A DNA stretch of 64,000 nucleotides from AWTP1-13 sp963814055 (GTDB lineage Bacteria > Pseudomonadota > Alphaproteobacteria > Rhizobiales > Hyphomicrobiaceae): positions 434,001-498,000 of the forward strand of contig CAWFBJ010000017.1 in the NCBI GenBank assembly GCA_963814055.1, written 5' to 3'. The notes under the pieces were generated by a model. The model was not told where the DNA came from. It made no database searches and was given only the letters and a program-made list of their open reading frames with translations. The position numbers were made by a program, and so were the translations under genes. Shown here one piece after another: positions 54,877 through 63,658 of the stretch (positions within the stretch are counted from its first letter, which is position 1; every line of letters starts with the position of its first letter).

Positions 54877-55716
54877 ATGGCGAACTACCAATTCCAACAG
54901 GTCGATGTCTTCACCGCGGTCGCGTTCAAGGGCAACCCGCTGGCTGTCGTGATCGGCGCGGATGGCTTGACGGACGAGCACATGGCGGCCATCGCCAACT
55001 GGACCAATCTCAGCGAAACCACGTTCCTGCTGGCACCGACCAATCCGCAAGCCGACTACCGGGTGCGCATCTTCACGCCGGAGCGGGAGTTGCCGTTCGC
55101 CGGACATCCCACGCTCGGAAGTTGTCATGCCTGGCTCGCAACCGGCGCCGCTCCCAAGCGGGACCACGTCGTGCAGGAGTGCGGCGTGGGGCTCGTGCGC
55201 ATCAGGCGGGATGGTAAGCGCCTGGCATTTGCCGCCCCGCCCCTGCGGCGCACCGGCGACGTGGCGCCAGACATGCTCGCCCGTATTGCGCGCGCGCTCG
55301 GCATCGAGCCGGCGGCTATCAAGGCGTCGCAGTGGGTCGACAATGGCCCCGGCTGGGTCGCGGTGATGCTGGCGACGCGATCCGAACTCCTAGCGATTGA
55401 ACGCGACTACCCTGCGCTTCCTGGACAAGCGCTGGGTGTGGTTGCCCCGTGGGATGCAAGCCGTGACGGAACCGGCGCGCAGTTCGAGGTGCGCGCGTTC
55501 GTCGGCACCCGCGCGGCCGAGGACCCTGTCACCGGCAGCCTGAACGCCGGGCTGGCCCAGTGGCTGATCGGAGCTGGCCTGGCGCCGGACACCTACATCG
55601 CCAGCCAAGGTACGGCGTTGGGACGCGCAGGCCGCGTGCACGTCGCGCGCGCCGGCGGCGACATCTGGATCGGCGGCGACACCGTCACCTGCATCGAGGG
55701 CACGATCCACGTCTGA
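54877..55716 (+). CDS. PhzF-family isomerase-like protein
   Basis: A 279-residue member of the PhzF/diaminopimelate epimerase fold. N-terminal YQFQQVDVFTAVAFKGNPLAVV with the GNP motif, NLSETTFLLAP with the catalytic Glu, RIFTPERELPFAGHPTLGS, RAFVGTRAAEDPVTGSLNAGL and a final strand. Phenazine synthesis genes are absent, so it probably acts on another metabolite. ATG 54877 matches family starts; ATG 54853 would add eight residues. Confidence 0.9.
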   Translation: MANYQFQQVDVFTAVAFKGNPLAVVIGADGLTDEHMAAIANWTNLSETTFLLAPTNPQADYRVRIFTPERELPFAGHPTLGSCHAWLATGAAPKRDHVVQECGVGLVRIRRDGKRLAFAAPPLRRTGDVAPDMLARIARALGIEPAAIKASQWVDNGPGWVAVMLATRSELLAIERDYPALPGQALGVVAPWDASRDGTGAQFEVRAFVGTRAAEDPVTGSLNAGLAQWLIGAGLAPDTYIASQGTALGRAGRVHVARAGGDIWIGGDTVTCIEGTIHV

Positions 55717-55744
55717 TCCAGCTCCGCGAGGAGCGAGCCGGCGC

Positions 55745-56638
55745 CTAGGGCCTCGCCTTGCCGGCGAGTTTGGTGGCGAAGAAGCGCTGTGCGCGCGTGA
55801 TGACATCCTGGGTGGCGACGGCGTTGGCCTCCACGCCCTGGCGCTTGCGGCTGGGGTCGTCGAAGCCGTGGGTGGCGCCGTCGTAGAGGCGGATCTCGAT
55901 GTCGCCGCCTCGTGCCCGGCTGGTGTCCACGAAGTTGCGGCACCGGATCGCCGACACTTCCTCGTCTTTCGTGCCGTGGAAGACCCGCACCGGCGCATAG
56001 GCGCGATAGCCATCCGCGAACCGGCCCTTGAGACCGCAGGCCGGATAGAATACGAGGGCGGCCCGGAAGCCCGTCGATGGCGTCGGTGCCGTGATGCCCG
56101 GGGCATCGGCCGACATGGTCGACAGCGCCGCGCTGCCGCCGTTCGACCAGCCTTGCAGGCCGATCCGGTCCGTTTGGACGTCGCCACGCTTGCGCAAATA
56201 GGTGAGCGCCCCGTAGGCGTCGAGCGGCCGGATCGCCACCTCATCGACCTCGGCCGGCCGGTCCTGGTAGCTGAAGCGCGGAAATCCTTGCGGGTAGCCA
56301 CGGGGGCCGAAGCCGTCGACAAGGACGGCGATGTAACCGGCTTCGGCCCATAAACGGCCCCACGCCTGGTGGCGCTGCGAGAGCGTGGCGGCGCCATGGA
56401 CGCCGTTGGCGCGCGAGGAATAGGCGCCGGCGCGCCCGTGCATCATCACCACGGCTGGGACGCGCGGCGCCGACAGCGGGTCCGGCTTGAACAGATAGCC
56501 GACCAGCGTGGTCTTGCCATCGGCGCTCGGGAACGTGACGCGCTCCGGCTGAGCTGCCGTGGCGCCCGCCGACGGCCCGCACCATGCCGCGGCGGCGAGC
56601 GCGATAACTCCGGCCTCCAGGGCAACGCGGATATGCAT
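55745..56638 (-). CDS. Exported dienelactone hydrolase-like protein
   Basis: A 297-residue alpha/beta hydrolase with signal peptide (ALEAGVIALAAAAWCGPSAGATA). Seen: PAVVMMHGRAGAYSSRA, GWSNGGSAALSTM with the Ser nucleophile (the family usually has Cys), VRVFHGTKDEEVSA and the His in YDGATHGFDDPSR. Ser in place of Cys suggests a carboxylesterase or lipid/peptide hydrolase. Substrate unknown. It follows the retron-type RT on the same strand. Confidence 0.87.
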   Translation of the reverse strand: MHIRVALEAGVIALAAAAWCGPSAGATAAQPERVTFPSADGKTTLVGYLFKPDPLSAPRVPAVVMMHGRAGAYSSRANGVHGAATLSQRHQAWGRLWAEAGYIAVLVDGFGPRGYPQGFPRFSYQDRPAEVDEVAIRPLDAYGALTYLRKRGDVQTDRIGLQGWSNGGSAALSTMSADAPGITAPTPSTGFRAALVFYPACGLKGRFADGYRAYAPVRVFHGTKDEEVSAIRCRNFVDTSRARGGDIEIRLYDGATHGFDDPSRKRQGVEANAVATQDVITRAQRFFATKLAGKARP

Positions 56639-56730
56639 GTGATCCTCGCGAGGATGGACGATCAGCTCAGTCGGTCCTGCCAGGATCGCACAAACGGTTA
56701 GGTGGCCGCGAGTTGGAAACTCGACACCGG

Positions 56731-58056
56731 TCACCACATCACTTCGTTAAACAAGTGACGCAATCGTGCACCCCGCGCGGGGTTGACGTTCTCCACCCAT
56801 GTGACCCGGCCATCCAAATGGGCGCGGAAATCGTGATGGCGATCACGGTTTTGCGCGTCCGGTCCATGCTTGACGCAATTATGCAGCGTGGCCTTCAATG
56901 TTTCGTAGGCCGGCCGCGAGATATTGAGGTGCTCGTTGACGACGACCCCGGTGATCCGCTGACGGGCATTGCGGCGCATGATCCGCGTTTTGCGCGTGTT
57001 GAGTTTGAAGCCCTCGGCTTGCGCAATGTCTTCGACGGCCGCCAGGAACGAGTTGATCTTGCGTGCAAAGGTGTGATCCCCCGAGAACGCCAGATCGTCG
57101 GCATAGCGCGTGTATTTCGCGTCGAAGGCATTGGCCAAGCCGAGCAGGCGCACATCCAAACGCCAAGCAACAAGATTGGCCAATGCCGGTGATGTCGGCG
57201 CGCCCTGCGGCAAGTGCGGTGCTTGGAAGATTTTGCGCGTCAGCCAGTCATGCCTGTTGGCTTCGGGCACTCGCGTGAAGACCGACATCGGTGTTGATGA
57301 GCTGCACATTCCGGTCAGAAGGCGCGCAACGGCCCACGGGTAGCCGATGCTGCGGAATATCCCGTGCACCCGTTGCAGTGGTGTGTTGAGGAAGAAGTCT
57401 TTCAGATCGACGGTTGCAACCAGAAACTCTCCGGCATGCGCCTGAGCTGCGCTGAGGCAGGAGCGGCCGCCGACAAAGCCATGCGCGCTGGGATGGACGG
57501 GAATCGTGTCCAGGAGCTCGTGCAGAATGCGCTTCTGCATGGCTTTCATTCTTGGCTTCGGCGCCTCGATAAGTCTCGGGGGGCCGGTGCGCTTTGGGGC
57601 GAACGCATACGAATAGTGCTGGAGGATTGGAATGGAGGTGCGACCGTGCTGGTGCTTGGCGTCCGCGAACCAATCAAGTTCATCGATGGAGATGCCCAGC
57701 CAACTTGCCAGATCGCCAGGCGTAGAAAGTCTTGGAACGTCCAGCCCTTTGAATGGAGCTGCCGGAGCAAATTTGGCAGGTTTAAGAATTGGGTGAACAT
57801 CGCGCGCGTTCGCAATGACTGCCGCGCTGGCTTGGTCGAACTGCTCTGCTCCCAAGAAGAAATCGACAAGCCATGCTGGCGAGGGAGGATAGCTGGCCGA
57901 ATATCTCTGCAACAAATCGCGAATGAGAGCTTTCTGGGACTTCCTCGTCGAACGCCCAAGAAACTGCTCTGCCCGTCGCGCCAGTGCAGCCGGCGTCCAG
58001 GTTCCAGCAAGCAGCGCAGCAGCCAGATTGCGTGCCACCCAAACTCTTGCATTCAT
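56731..58056 (-). CDS. Retron-type reverse transcriptase with long N-terminal extension
   Basis: A 441-residue RNA-directed DNA polymerase. RT blocks in order: RLIEAPKPRMKAMQKRIL (RT1-2), AHGFVGGRSCLSAAQAH (the retron NAxxH region X, here AAQAH), VDLKDFFLNTPL (catalytic Asp), HLPQGAPTSPALANL (RT4), YTRYADDLAFSG (YxDD, residues 317-321), LNTRKTRIM (RT6) and ITGVVVNEHLNI (retron VTG-like region Y). Residues 1-130 are an extra helical region, as in the long RTs of myxobacterial retrons. Start ATG 58056; a TTG at 58113 would fall inside the RNA. A candidate msr-msd RNA lies immediately upstream. No effector gene is recognised beside it. Confidence 0.88.
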   Translation of the reverse strand: MNARVWVARNLAAALLAGTWTPAALARRAEQFLGRSTRKSQKALIRDLLQRYSASYPPSPAWLVDFFLGAEQFDQASAAVIANARDVHPILKPAKFAPAAPFKGLDVPRLSTPGDLASWLGISIDELDWFADAKHQHGRTSIPILQHYSYAFAPKRTGPPRLIEAPKPRMKAMQKRILHELLDTIPVHPSAHGFVGGRSCLSAAQAHAGEFLVATVDLKDFFLNTPLQRVHGIFRSIGYPWAVARLLTGMCSSSTPMSVFTRVPEANRHDWLTRKIFQAPHLPQGAPTSPALANLVAWRLDVRLLGLANAFDAKYTRYADDLAFSGDHTFARKINSFLAAVEDIAQAEGFKLNTRKTRIMRRNARQRITGVVVNEHLNISRPAYETLKATLHNCVKHGPDAQNRDRHHDFRAHLDGRVTWVENVNPARGARLRHLFNEVMW

Positions 58057-58097
58057 GAAGAAGCGTCCGCGACACAGGCAGGGCAGGCAAATGCGAT

Positions 58098-58264
58098 GAG
58101 GTGAGCGCTCCAACCATCGTGTCTGGCGCGACCAATCGTAGGTGCAAGCCTACCCGGGATCGCGCTGCGTAATGCCCAAGAAACTCAACTCCCCTGGGGT
58201 AACCCCAGAGGCCCTTAGGATGTCACAAGGACAACAGTCAGGGCAGCTTGGAGAAGCTCACCTC
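58098..58264 (-). ncRNA. Candidate retron msr-msd RNA
   Basis: On the RT strand, GAGGTGAGC (58256-58264) and GCTCACCTC (58098-58106) are perfect 9-bp inverted arms, extended by TCCAA/TTGGA after a small internal loop, as expected for retron a1/a2. The enclosed 150 nt fold locally: CCTCTGGGG-TTA-CCCCAGGGG (58191-58211), and a longer hairpin GCGCGA...GTAGG-CTTGCA-CCTAC...TCGCGC (58125-58165) that could be the msd stem. A possible branching G lies in GAGC at the end of a1. The RNA ends about 40 bases before the RT ATG. Assignment rests on this layout only. Confidence 0.6.
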
Positions 58265-58343
58265 GGCCGGAGGATAGACAGCACTTGCGGCGTGTCAATC
58301 AGTACGGCCGCGGAAGGGTAACAACGCTAGCAGAGTAACCGGG

Positions 58344-59201
58344 TCAGCGTTTCCGCGTGGCGATTGCTGCGGCGGCGACCATGAGGGCGCACGCAACGGC
58401 CAGCGCCCAGGTCGGCTCGGCGAGACCGAGCACGAAGAGCAGGCCGGTTGAGATCACCGGCGACGCGTAGGCCAGCACGCCGAGCAGCGACGTGTCTCCT
58501 TGTTTCATGCCGATGTCCCAGAGCAGAAACGCAGCACCCACCGGTCCTGCGCCAAGGGCCGCCAGCGCGAGCCAGGCCGTCGGACCGGCCGGCGCCGTCC
58601 AGGTCTCGAACAGAATGCTGCATACGCATGCCAGCGCCGCGGCCGTCAGGCAGGACACCGCAAGGCTTTCGCTGGGCACGTCGGCGAGGAGGCGCGAGGC
58701 TACGGAATAGCTCGACCACACCAGCGCGCAGCCCAGCGCAAAGGCGAAGCCGAGCCGGCTCGATGTCGCAACCTCTTCCCCGCCGATCCTCGACCACACC
58801 AGGAGCACTGCCGCGGCCAAGCCGAGTAATGCGCCCAGCACGTGGTTCATCTGCAACCTGTGGCCGGGCAGCAGGGCGGCGAACAGCACGATGAACAGCG
58901 CCCACAGCGAATTCAGCAGGTGTGCTTCCGCCGGCGGGGCGAGCTTCAGGGCGGCAAAGTAGAGCGCGTGATAGCCGAACAAGCCGTAGATGCCCAGCGC
59001 CAGGGACGCCAACGTCGGCACCATGAAAGCGGTTCGGCCGCGCGCGACGGCCGCAAGCCCTATGACCGCGCCGCCGATGGTAAAGGCAATGGCGGTCGTC
59101 TGGAATGGCGGTAGACGGCCGGACAGGACGGTCAGGCTGGCGAGCGTGGCCCACAACAGGATGGCGCCCATGCCGAGTGCGGTCGCGGTTCTCGACGACA
59201 T
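58344..59201 (-). CDS. EamA/DMT family transporter
   Basis: A 285-residue ten-helix transporter with two EamA repeats: LLWATLASLTVLSGRLPPFQ, LFGYHALYFAALKLAPPAEAHLLN, and second half GCALVWSSYSVASRLLADVP. Distinct in sequence from the two EamA genes near 40 kb. Solute unknown. ATG 59201 has GGAAGG upstream. It is divergent from nadE with a 71-bp shared promoter region. Confidence 0.88.
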   Translation of the reverse strand: MSSRTATALGMGAILLWATLASLTVLSGRLPPFQTTAIAFTIGGAVIGLAAVARGRTAFMVPTLASLALGIYGLFGYHALYFAALKLAPPAEAHLLNSLWALFIVLFAALLPGHRLQMNHVLGALLGLAAAVLLVWSRIGGEEVATSSRLGFAFALGCALVWSSYSVASRLLADVPSESLAVSCLTAAALACVCSILFETWTAPAGPTAWLALAALGAGPVGAAFLLWDIGMKQGDTSLLGVLAYASPVISTGLLFVLGLAEPTWALAVACALMVAAAAIATRKR

Positions 59202-59272
59202 GTGGTTGCCTTCCCCGAGAGCCGCCATCTGCCACGTTGCGTCGGGCGGAGGGCAAGCCTTAATGTCGGGCG

Positions 59273-60955
59273 ATGGTGCACGCAATCACAGACACGCTGA
59301 AAATCGCCTTGGCGCAGTTGAACCCTATTGTCGGCGATCTCGCGGGCAATGCGGCCAAACTGCGCAAGGCGCGCGCCGAGGCTGCGGCCAAGGGCGCAGA
59401 TCTCATCGTTTTCCCGGAGCTGTTCGTCACCGGCTATCCGCCCGAGGACCTGGTGCGCAAGCCTGCATTCGCTGCCGCTGCGCGCGCGGTGGTCGAGGCG
59501 ATCGCGGCGGAGACGAGCGACGGCGGCCCGGGCGTACTCACCGGCACCATCTGGGCGGAGGAGGGCAAACTCTACAACGCGGCGGTGCTGCTGGACGGCG
59601 GCAGCATCCTGGGTGCACGCTTCAAGGTCGATTTGCCCAACTACGGCGTGTTCGACGAGAAGCGCGTGTTCGATGTCGGGCCGATGCCGGGACCGATCGG
59701 GTTCCGCGGCGTGCGCATCGGCGTGCCGATCTGCGAGGACATCTGGGGCGAGGAGGTGTGCGAGTGCCTGCAGGAGACGGGCTCGGAGATGCTCATCTCG
59801 CCCAATGGCTCGCCGTTCGACTGGCCCAAGCCCGATCAGCGCATGAACGTCGCCGTCGCACGCGTGACCGAGACCGGGCTGCCGTTGCTCTATGTCAACC
59901 AGATCGGCGGCCAGGACGAACTGGTGTTCGACGGCGCTTCCTTCGTGCTCAATGCCGATCTGAGTCTGGCTGTGCAGATGCCGGCCTGGGAAGAGGCGAT
60001 TATCCTGGTCGAGATGCGCCGGACGGCCGGCGGCTGGGTATGCACGCAGGGCGAGCGGTCCTCTCTCGAGGAGCATGACGCGGCCGCCTATCACGCCTGC
60101 ATGCTGGGACTGCGTGACTACGTGAACAAGAACGGCTTTCCCGGGGTGGTTCTGGGGCTGTCGGGCGGCGTGGATTCGGCGCTGGTCGCTGCCATGGCCA
60201 CCGACGCGCTTGGGCCCGAGCGTGTGCATTGCGTGATGCTGCCCTACCGCTACACCTCCAACGAGAGCCTGTCGGATGCGGCGGCCTGCGCCGAGGCGCT
60301 GGGCGTGCGCTACGAGACCATCCCTATCGCCGACCCCGTCGAAGGCTTCCTGAAGGTGCTGGCCAAGCCGTTCGCCGGCGTCAAGCCCGACATCACGGAG
60401 GAAAACATCCAGAGCCGCGTGCGCGGCAGCCTGCTGATGGCGATCTCCAACAAGTTCGGCTCGATGGTGCTGACCACCGGCAACAAGAGCGAGATGTCGG
60501 TGGGCTACGCCACGCTCTATGGCGACATGAACGGCGGGTTCAATCCGATCAAGGATCTGTACAAGATGGAGGTTTATGCCCTTTGCCACTGGCGCAACCG
60601 CCACGTGCCCAAGGGTGCCAAGGGACCGCCCGGCATCGTGATCCCCGAAAACATTCTCACCAAGGCGCCGACAGCGGAGCTGCGCGAGAACCAGAAAGAC
60701 CAGGACAGCCTGCCGGAATACGAGGTGCTGGACGACATCCTCAAGTGCCTGGTGGAGGATGAGATGCCACTCACCGGCATCGTCGCGCGCGGACATGCGC
60801 CGGAGGTGGTGAAGAAAGTCGAGCGGCTGCTCTACCTTGCCGAATACAAGCGGCGGCAGGCGGCGCCCGGCGTGAAAATCTCGGCGCGTAATTTTGGGCG
60901 CGACCGGCGCTATCCGATCACCAACAGATTCCGCGAAGACGTCGGCGGCCGCTGA
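59273..60955 (+). CDS. nadE: Glutamine-dependent NAD+ synthetase
   Basis: A 560-residue two-domain enzyme converting deamido-NAD to NAD with glutamine. Residues 1-270 are a nitrilase-type glutaminase: Glu in LIVFPELFVTGYPPEDL, Lys in ARFKVDLPNYGVFDE, Cys in GVPICEDIWGEEV. Residues 290-560 are the ATP pyrophosphatase synthetase domain: VVLGLSGGVDSALVAAMA, TTGNKSEMSVGYATLYGDM and ISARNFGRDRRYPITNRF. Length is standard. Confidence 0.95.
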   Translation: MVHAITDTLKIALAQLNPIVGDLAGNAAKLRKARAEAAAKGADLIVFPELFVTGYPPEDLVRKPAFAAAARAVVEAIAAETSDGGPGVLTGTIWAEEGKLYNAAVLLDGGSILGARFKVDLPNYGVFDEKRVFDVGPMPGPIGFRGVRIGVPICEDIWGEEVCECLQETGSEMLISPNGSPFDWPKPDQRMNVAVARVTETGLPLLYVNQIGGQDELVFDGASFVLNADLSLAVQMPAWEEAIILVEMRRTAGGWVCTQGERSSLEEHDAAAYHACMLGLRDYVNKNGFPGVVLGLSGGVDSALVAAMATDALGPERVHCVMLPYRYTSNESLSDAAACAEALGVRYETIPIADPVEGFLKVLAKPFAGVKPDITEENIQSRVRGSLLMAISNKFGSMVLTTGNKSEMSVGYATLYGDMNGGFNPIKDLYKMEVYALCHWRNRHVPKGAKGPPGIVIPENILTKAPTAELRENQKDQDSLPEYEVLDDILKCLVEDEMPLTGIVARGHAPEVVKKVERLLYLAEYKRRQAAPGVKISARNFGRDRRYPITNRFREDVGGR

Positions 60956-61318
60956 CGCCGTCAATGCGCGCTGCGCGAGCGCGGATCCGAAACGCGCGAT
61001 GTGAGCAATCTGCGGCTGCAAATTGCAATTTTGAGTTGACTAAAACGGGCGGACGCGCAACTAATCGTATCGGGGCTGAATAAAAGCGGGCTTGCAAAAA
61101 TTTGCGCGGGAAATGTTGCGGAAGCGGCGCGCCGTTTCCGAACAGCGGGACTGTTGCGCGCAGTTCTTCTCGGTTTATTGCCCTGAGACGTTTCCATTTT
61201 TGCAGGCATTGAGGGCGTTCGCGGCCCTTTTTCATTTTTTGGATGTGCCGTTGGAATGAAGGCTGCCCGTCGCGTGCGGTGTCAGCCGAGGGAGCGTAAG
61301 GCGTAGAGGAGTTGGGTC
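60956..61318. other. 363-bp intergenic region
   Basis: No gene is seen. The stretch is more AT-rich than its surroundings (AATTGCAATTTTGAGTTGAC, AAAATTTGCGC) and contains several TTGAC-like boxes that could form the promoter of the TAXI gene. A terminator-like hairpin sits at 61212-61233. Confidence 0.5.
61212..61233 (+). terminator. Weak Rho-independent terminator
   Basis: AGGGC-GTTCGCG-GCCCT followed by TTTTCATTTTTT. The stem is only 5 bp; it would end nadE transcription before the TAXI gene. Confidence 0.4.
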
Positions 61319-62464
61319 ATGATCAGGTTTACGAAGGCCACACCTTACCTGCTGATGATCGGATTGCTTTTGCATCTGGGGGTGAAGCCGGCCCTGTCGC
61401 AGGGCTTCCCGGCGTCCACCGGCAGCAGGACGGTCGACCTGGAGCGCGTGAGGGCCAACGAGAACGTCGTTTCGATCATCTCCGGCAATCCCAACGGCGG
61501 CTACCTCACCATCGCCCATGACATCGCCGCGGTTGTCGATGACGGCGACGATGTGCGTGTCCTGCCGATCGTGGGCAAGGGCGCAGTCGGGAACATGCGC
61601 GACGTCCTGTTCCTCAAGGGCGTCGACATGGGCCTCGTCAACACCGTGACGCTGAACCACTACAAGAGGAACCAGGCTCTCGGAAGGCATGTCAGCCAGC
61701 AGGTGGTCTACATCACGCGGCTGTTCGAGGACGAGTTCCACCTGCTGGTGCGCCCGGAAATAAACGAGCTCAAGGACCTGGAAGGCAAGGAGGTCAACTT
61801 CAGCGATGCCGGCAGCGGCGCCCAGCTTTCCGCGCAGTTGATGTTCGCGGGCTTCGGCGTCAGGCCTAAGGAAGCCAACATGGGTCAGGCCGATGCCATC
61901 GAGAAGATGAAGCGCGGCGAAATGTTCGGCACCATCTGCACCTGCCTGAAACCGCTACGGCCCTACCAGGGCGTGCCCAAAGAGCTGGGCTTCAAGCTGC
62001 TGACAATTCCGCTCGAAGGGCCGATGCTGGAAGATTACGTGCCAGCCACCTTCACCAATGCGGACTATCCCAACCTGATTCCGCCGGGCGCGACCGTGGA
62101 GACGGTTGCAGTGCCGACGGCGCTGGTTGCCTATAATTGGCCCGCGAACCATGACCGCTATCGCCGCATTGCCAAGTTCGTGGATGCCTTCTTCACCAAG
62201 TTCGAGCAGTTCCACAAGGCGCCCCGGCACGTGCGTTGGAAGGCTGTGAACCTCGCGGCGGAATTGAAGGGGTGGACACGGCTGAAGGCGGCGCAGGAGT
62301 GGCTGGACAAGGTTCCGGCGCAGCGCCCAACGCCGTCGGCGACGCCGGGCATCGATACCGTGCTTGCGCGCGCGCAGGCGGCGCGTGCAGCGCCGAGCCG
62401 TCCCGACGAGCAGGAGCGCCTGTTCCAGCAGTTCCTGGAATGGAGCAGGCAGCAGAAGAAGTAG
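61319..62464 (+). CDS. TAXI-family TRAP solute receptor
   Basis: A 381-residue exported binding protein. Signal peptide PYLLMIGLLLHLGVKPALSQ, then the TAXI domain: SIISGNPNGGYLTIAHDIAAVVDD, LPIVGKGAVGNMRDVLFLKGVDMGLVN, GKEVNFSDAGSGAQLSAQLMF and a C-terminal helical tail rich in Ala/Arg. TAXI receptors normally feed a fused DctQM-type permease, but none is adjacent. ATG 61319 follows GAGGAG. The ligand is unknown. A SEL1-like protein follows 77 bp downstream. Confidence 0.87.
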   Translation: MIRFTKATPYLLMIGLLLHLGVKPALSQGFPASTGSRTVDLERVRANENVVSIISGNPNGGYLTIAHDIAAVVDDGDDVRVLPIVGKGAVGNMRDVLFLKGVDMGLVNTVTLNHYKRNQALGRHVSQQVVYITRLFEDEFHLLVRPEINELKDLEGKEVNFSDAGSGAQLSAQLMFAGFGVRPKEANMGQADAIEKMKRGEMFGTICTCLKPLRPYQGVPKELGFKLLTIPLEGPMLEDYVPATFTNADYPNLIPPGATVETVAVPTALVAYNWPANHDRYRRIAKFVDAFFTKFEQFHKAPRHVRWKAVNLAAELKGWTRLKAAQEWLDKVPAQRPTPSATPGIDTVLARAQAARAAPSRPDEQERLFQQFLEWSRQQKK

Positions 62465-62541
62465 CGGATCGCACATGCACTGGAGTGCCGTTTCGTAGAA
62501 GCACGATCTGCGACCCGGAGGCCGGCAGGAGGGTCGGACCA

Positions 62542-63408
62542 ATGGCCAAGAGGGCTAGCCACTCTACAAGTCAGGACATTGCCGCCGGCTGCGGGACCGG
62601 TGCCGGGCGGATTGTCCTTGCCGCTTTGGTGGCCCTGATCCTTGCTGCGGCCGGTGGCAGCCGGGGCTTGGCGCAGGACCAGGGGAATCCGGTCGTCAGC
62701 GTCGCTCCGGTCATTCAAGCGCAATCTGCCGTGACAACGGCGCTGCCGATCCAGGTTTCACCCGCCAGCCGCATACCGCGGCAGGCGTTCCTGCGCATCC
62801 GGGGGCTGCCGCCAACGGTTGCTCTCTCCGAAGGGCATTCCATTGCGGTGGGAGCATGGGCTGTGCCGCTGGCTGCGTTGCCGCGGCTGCGCATGGATGT
62901 GCCGGCCGGTTCGGAGGGCAAGTCGGAGATCACGATCCTGCTGGTCTCCGTCGACGGGAATGTTCTCGGCGAAGCGAAATCGACTTTGGTGGTCGTGCCG
63001 CCCAAACAGGTGAGCGCGCCTGCGCCGGGCGCGATGCCGCAGGCATCGTTGCTGCGCATCCAGCCGGAGGGGCCGCCGGTGCCGCTCGCCTCAGGTCCGC
63101 TCGGCAAGGGGCCGCAGCTTGCGCCGGCGGATCGCGATCGCGCCCTGAAGATGCTGCAAAGGGGGAATGAACTGATTGGGGCCAAGGATTTCTCGGCAGC
63201 CCAGCACTTCTACAAGCGCGCCGCGGAAATGGGATTGCCTGAAGCCGCCGTGGCGCTGGCCAGGACGTTCGATCCCGGTGAACTCGCCAGGATTGGCGCC
63301 GTCGGTTTGCAGCCGAATCCGGAAATGGCGCGGACCTGGTACGAGAAGGCTCGCGCTCTGGGATCGGCCGAGGCGGATGCTTTCCTGCTCCGCCTCAGCG
63401 CGCGTTAG
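62542..63408 (+). CDS. Exported SEL1/TPR-like repeat protein
   Basis: A 288-residue protein with an N-terminal membrane or signal segment (RIVLAALVALILAAAGGSRGLAQ). A beta-rich middle domain follows (RIPRQAFLRIRGLPPTVALSEG, EITILLVSVDGNVLG), then a Pro-rich linker and a C-terminal SEL1-type helix pair region: ERGNELIGAKDFSAAQHFYKRAAEMGLPEAAVALA-like, ending MARTWYEKARALGSAEADAF. Role unknown; it probably assembles with periplasmic partners. ATG 62542 has AGGAGGG. Linked with the TAXI gene. Confidence 0.8.
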   Translation: MAKRASHSTSQDIAAGCGTGAGRIVLAALVALILAAAGGSRGLAQDQGNPVVSVAPVIQAQSAVTTALPIQVSPASRIPRQAFLRIRGLPPTVALSEGHSIAVGAWAVPLAALPRLRMDVPAGSEGKSEITILLVSVDGNVLGEAKSTLVVVPPKQVSAPAPGAMPQASLLRIQPEGPPVPLASGPLGKGPQLAPADRDRALKMLQRGNELIGAKDFSAAQHFYKRAAEMGLPEAAVALARTFDPGELARIGAVGLQPNPEMARTWYEKARALGSAEADAFLLRLSAR

Positions 63409-63450
63409 AGCGCTTCCGAGTCACACTTGAATCTGCAAACCACACACCAT

Positions 63451-63546
63451 CGCTGTCATCCTCGGGCTTGTCCCGAGGATCCACCTCTCGACAAGCGACG
63501 GAACATGTCGACGGCTGGATGGTCGGGACAAGCCCGACCATGACAA
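63451..63546. repeat. Inverted intergenic repeat, family C-like
   Basis: GTCATCCTCGGGCTTGTCCC-GAGGATCC and GGATGGTCGGGACAAGCCCGACCATGAC: the arms GGGCTTGTCCC / GGGACAAGCCC are perfect. It fills the gap after the SEL1 gene together with the terminator at 63593. Confidence 0.7.
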
Positions 63547-63592
63547 ACGGGCTTTCGGTTCAATAGTCGTCGGAACGGTCGGCGCGCGATTG

Positions 63593-63630
63593 CAAAAAAG
63601 AAGGGCGGCGGAGCTTGCGCACCGCCGCCC
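63593..63630 (-). terminator. Strong Rho-independent terminator
   Basis: On the minus strand GGGCGGCGG - TGCGCAAGCT - CCGCCGCCC, a perfect 9-bp stem, followed by TTCTTTTTT. It terminates the gene at 63659. Confidence 0.85.
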
Positions 63631-63658
63631 GTCGCTTGAGTGAAGGTCGCTGTTGCGG

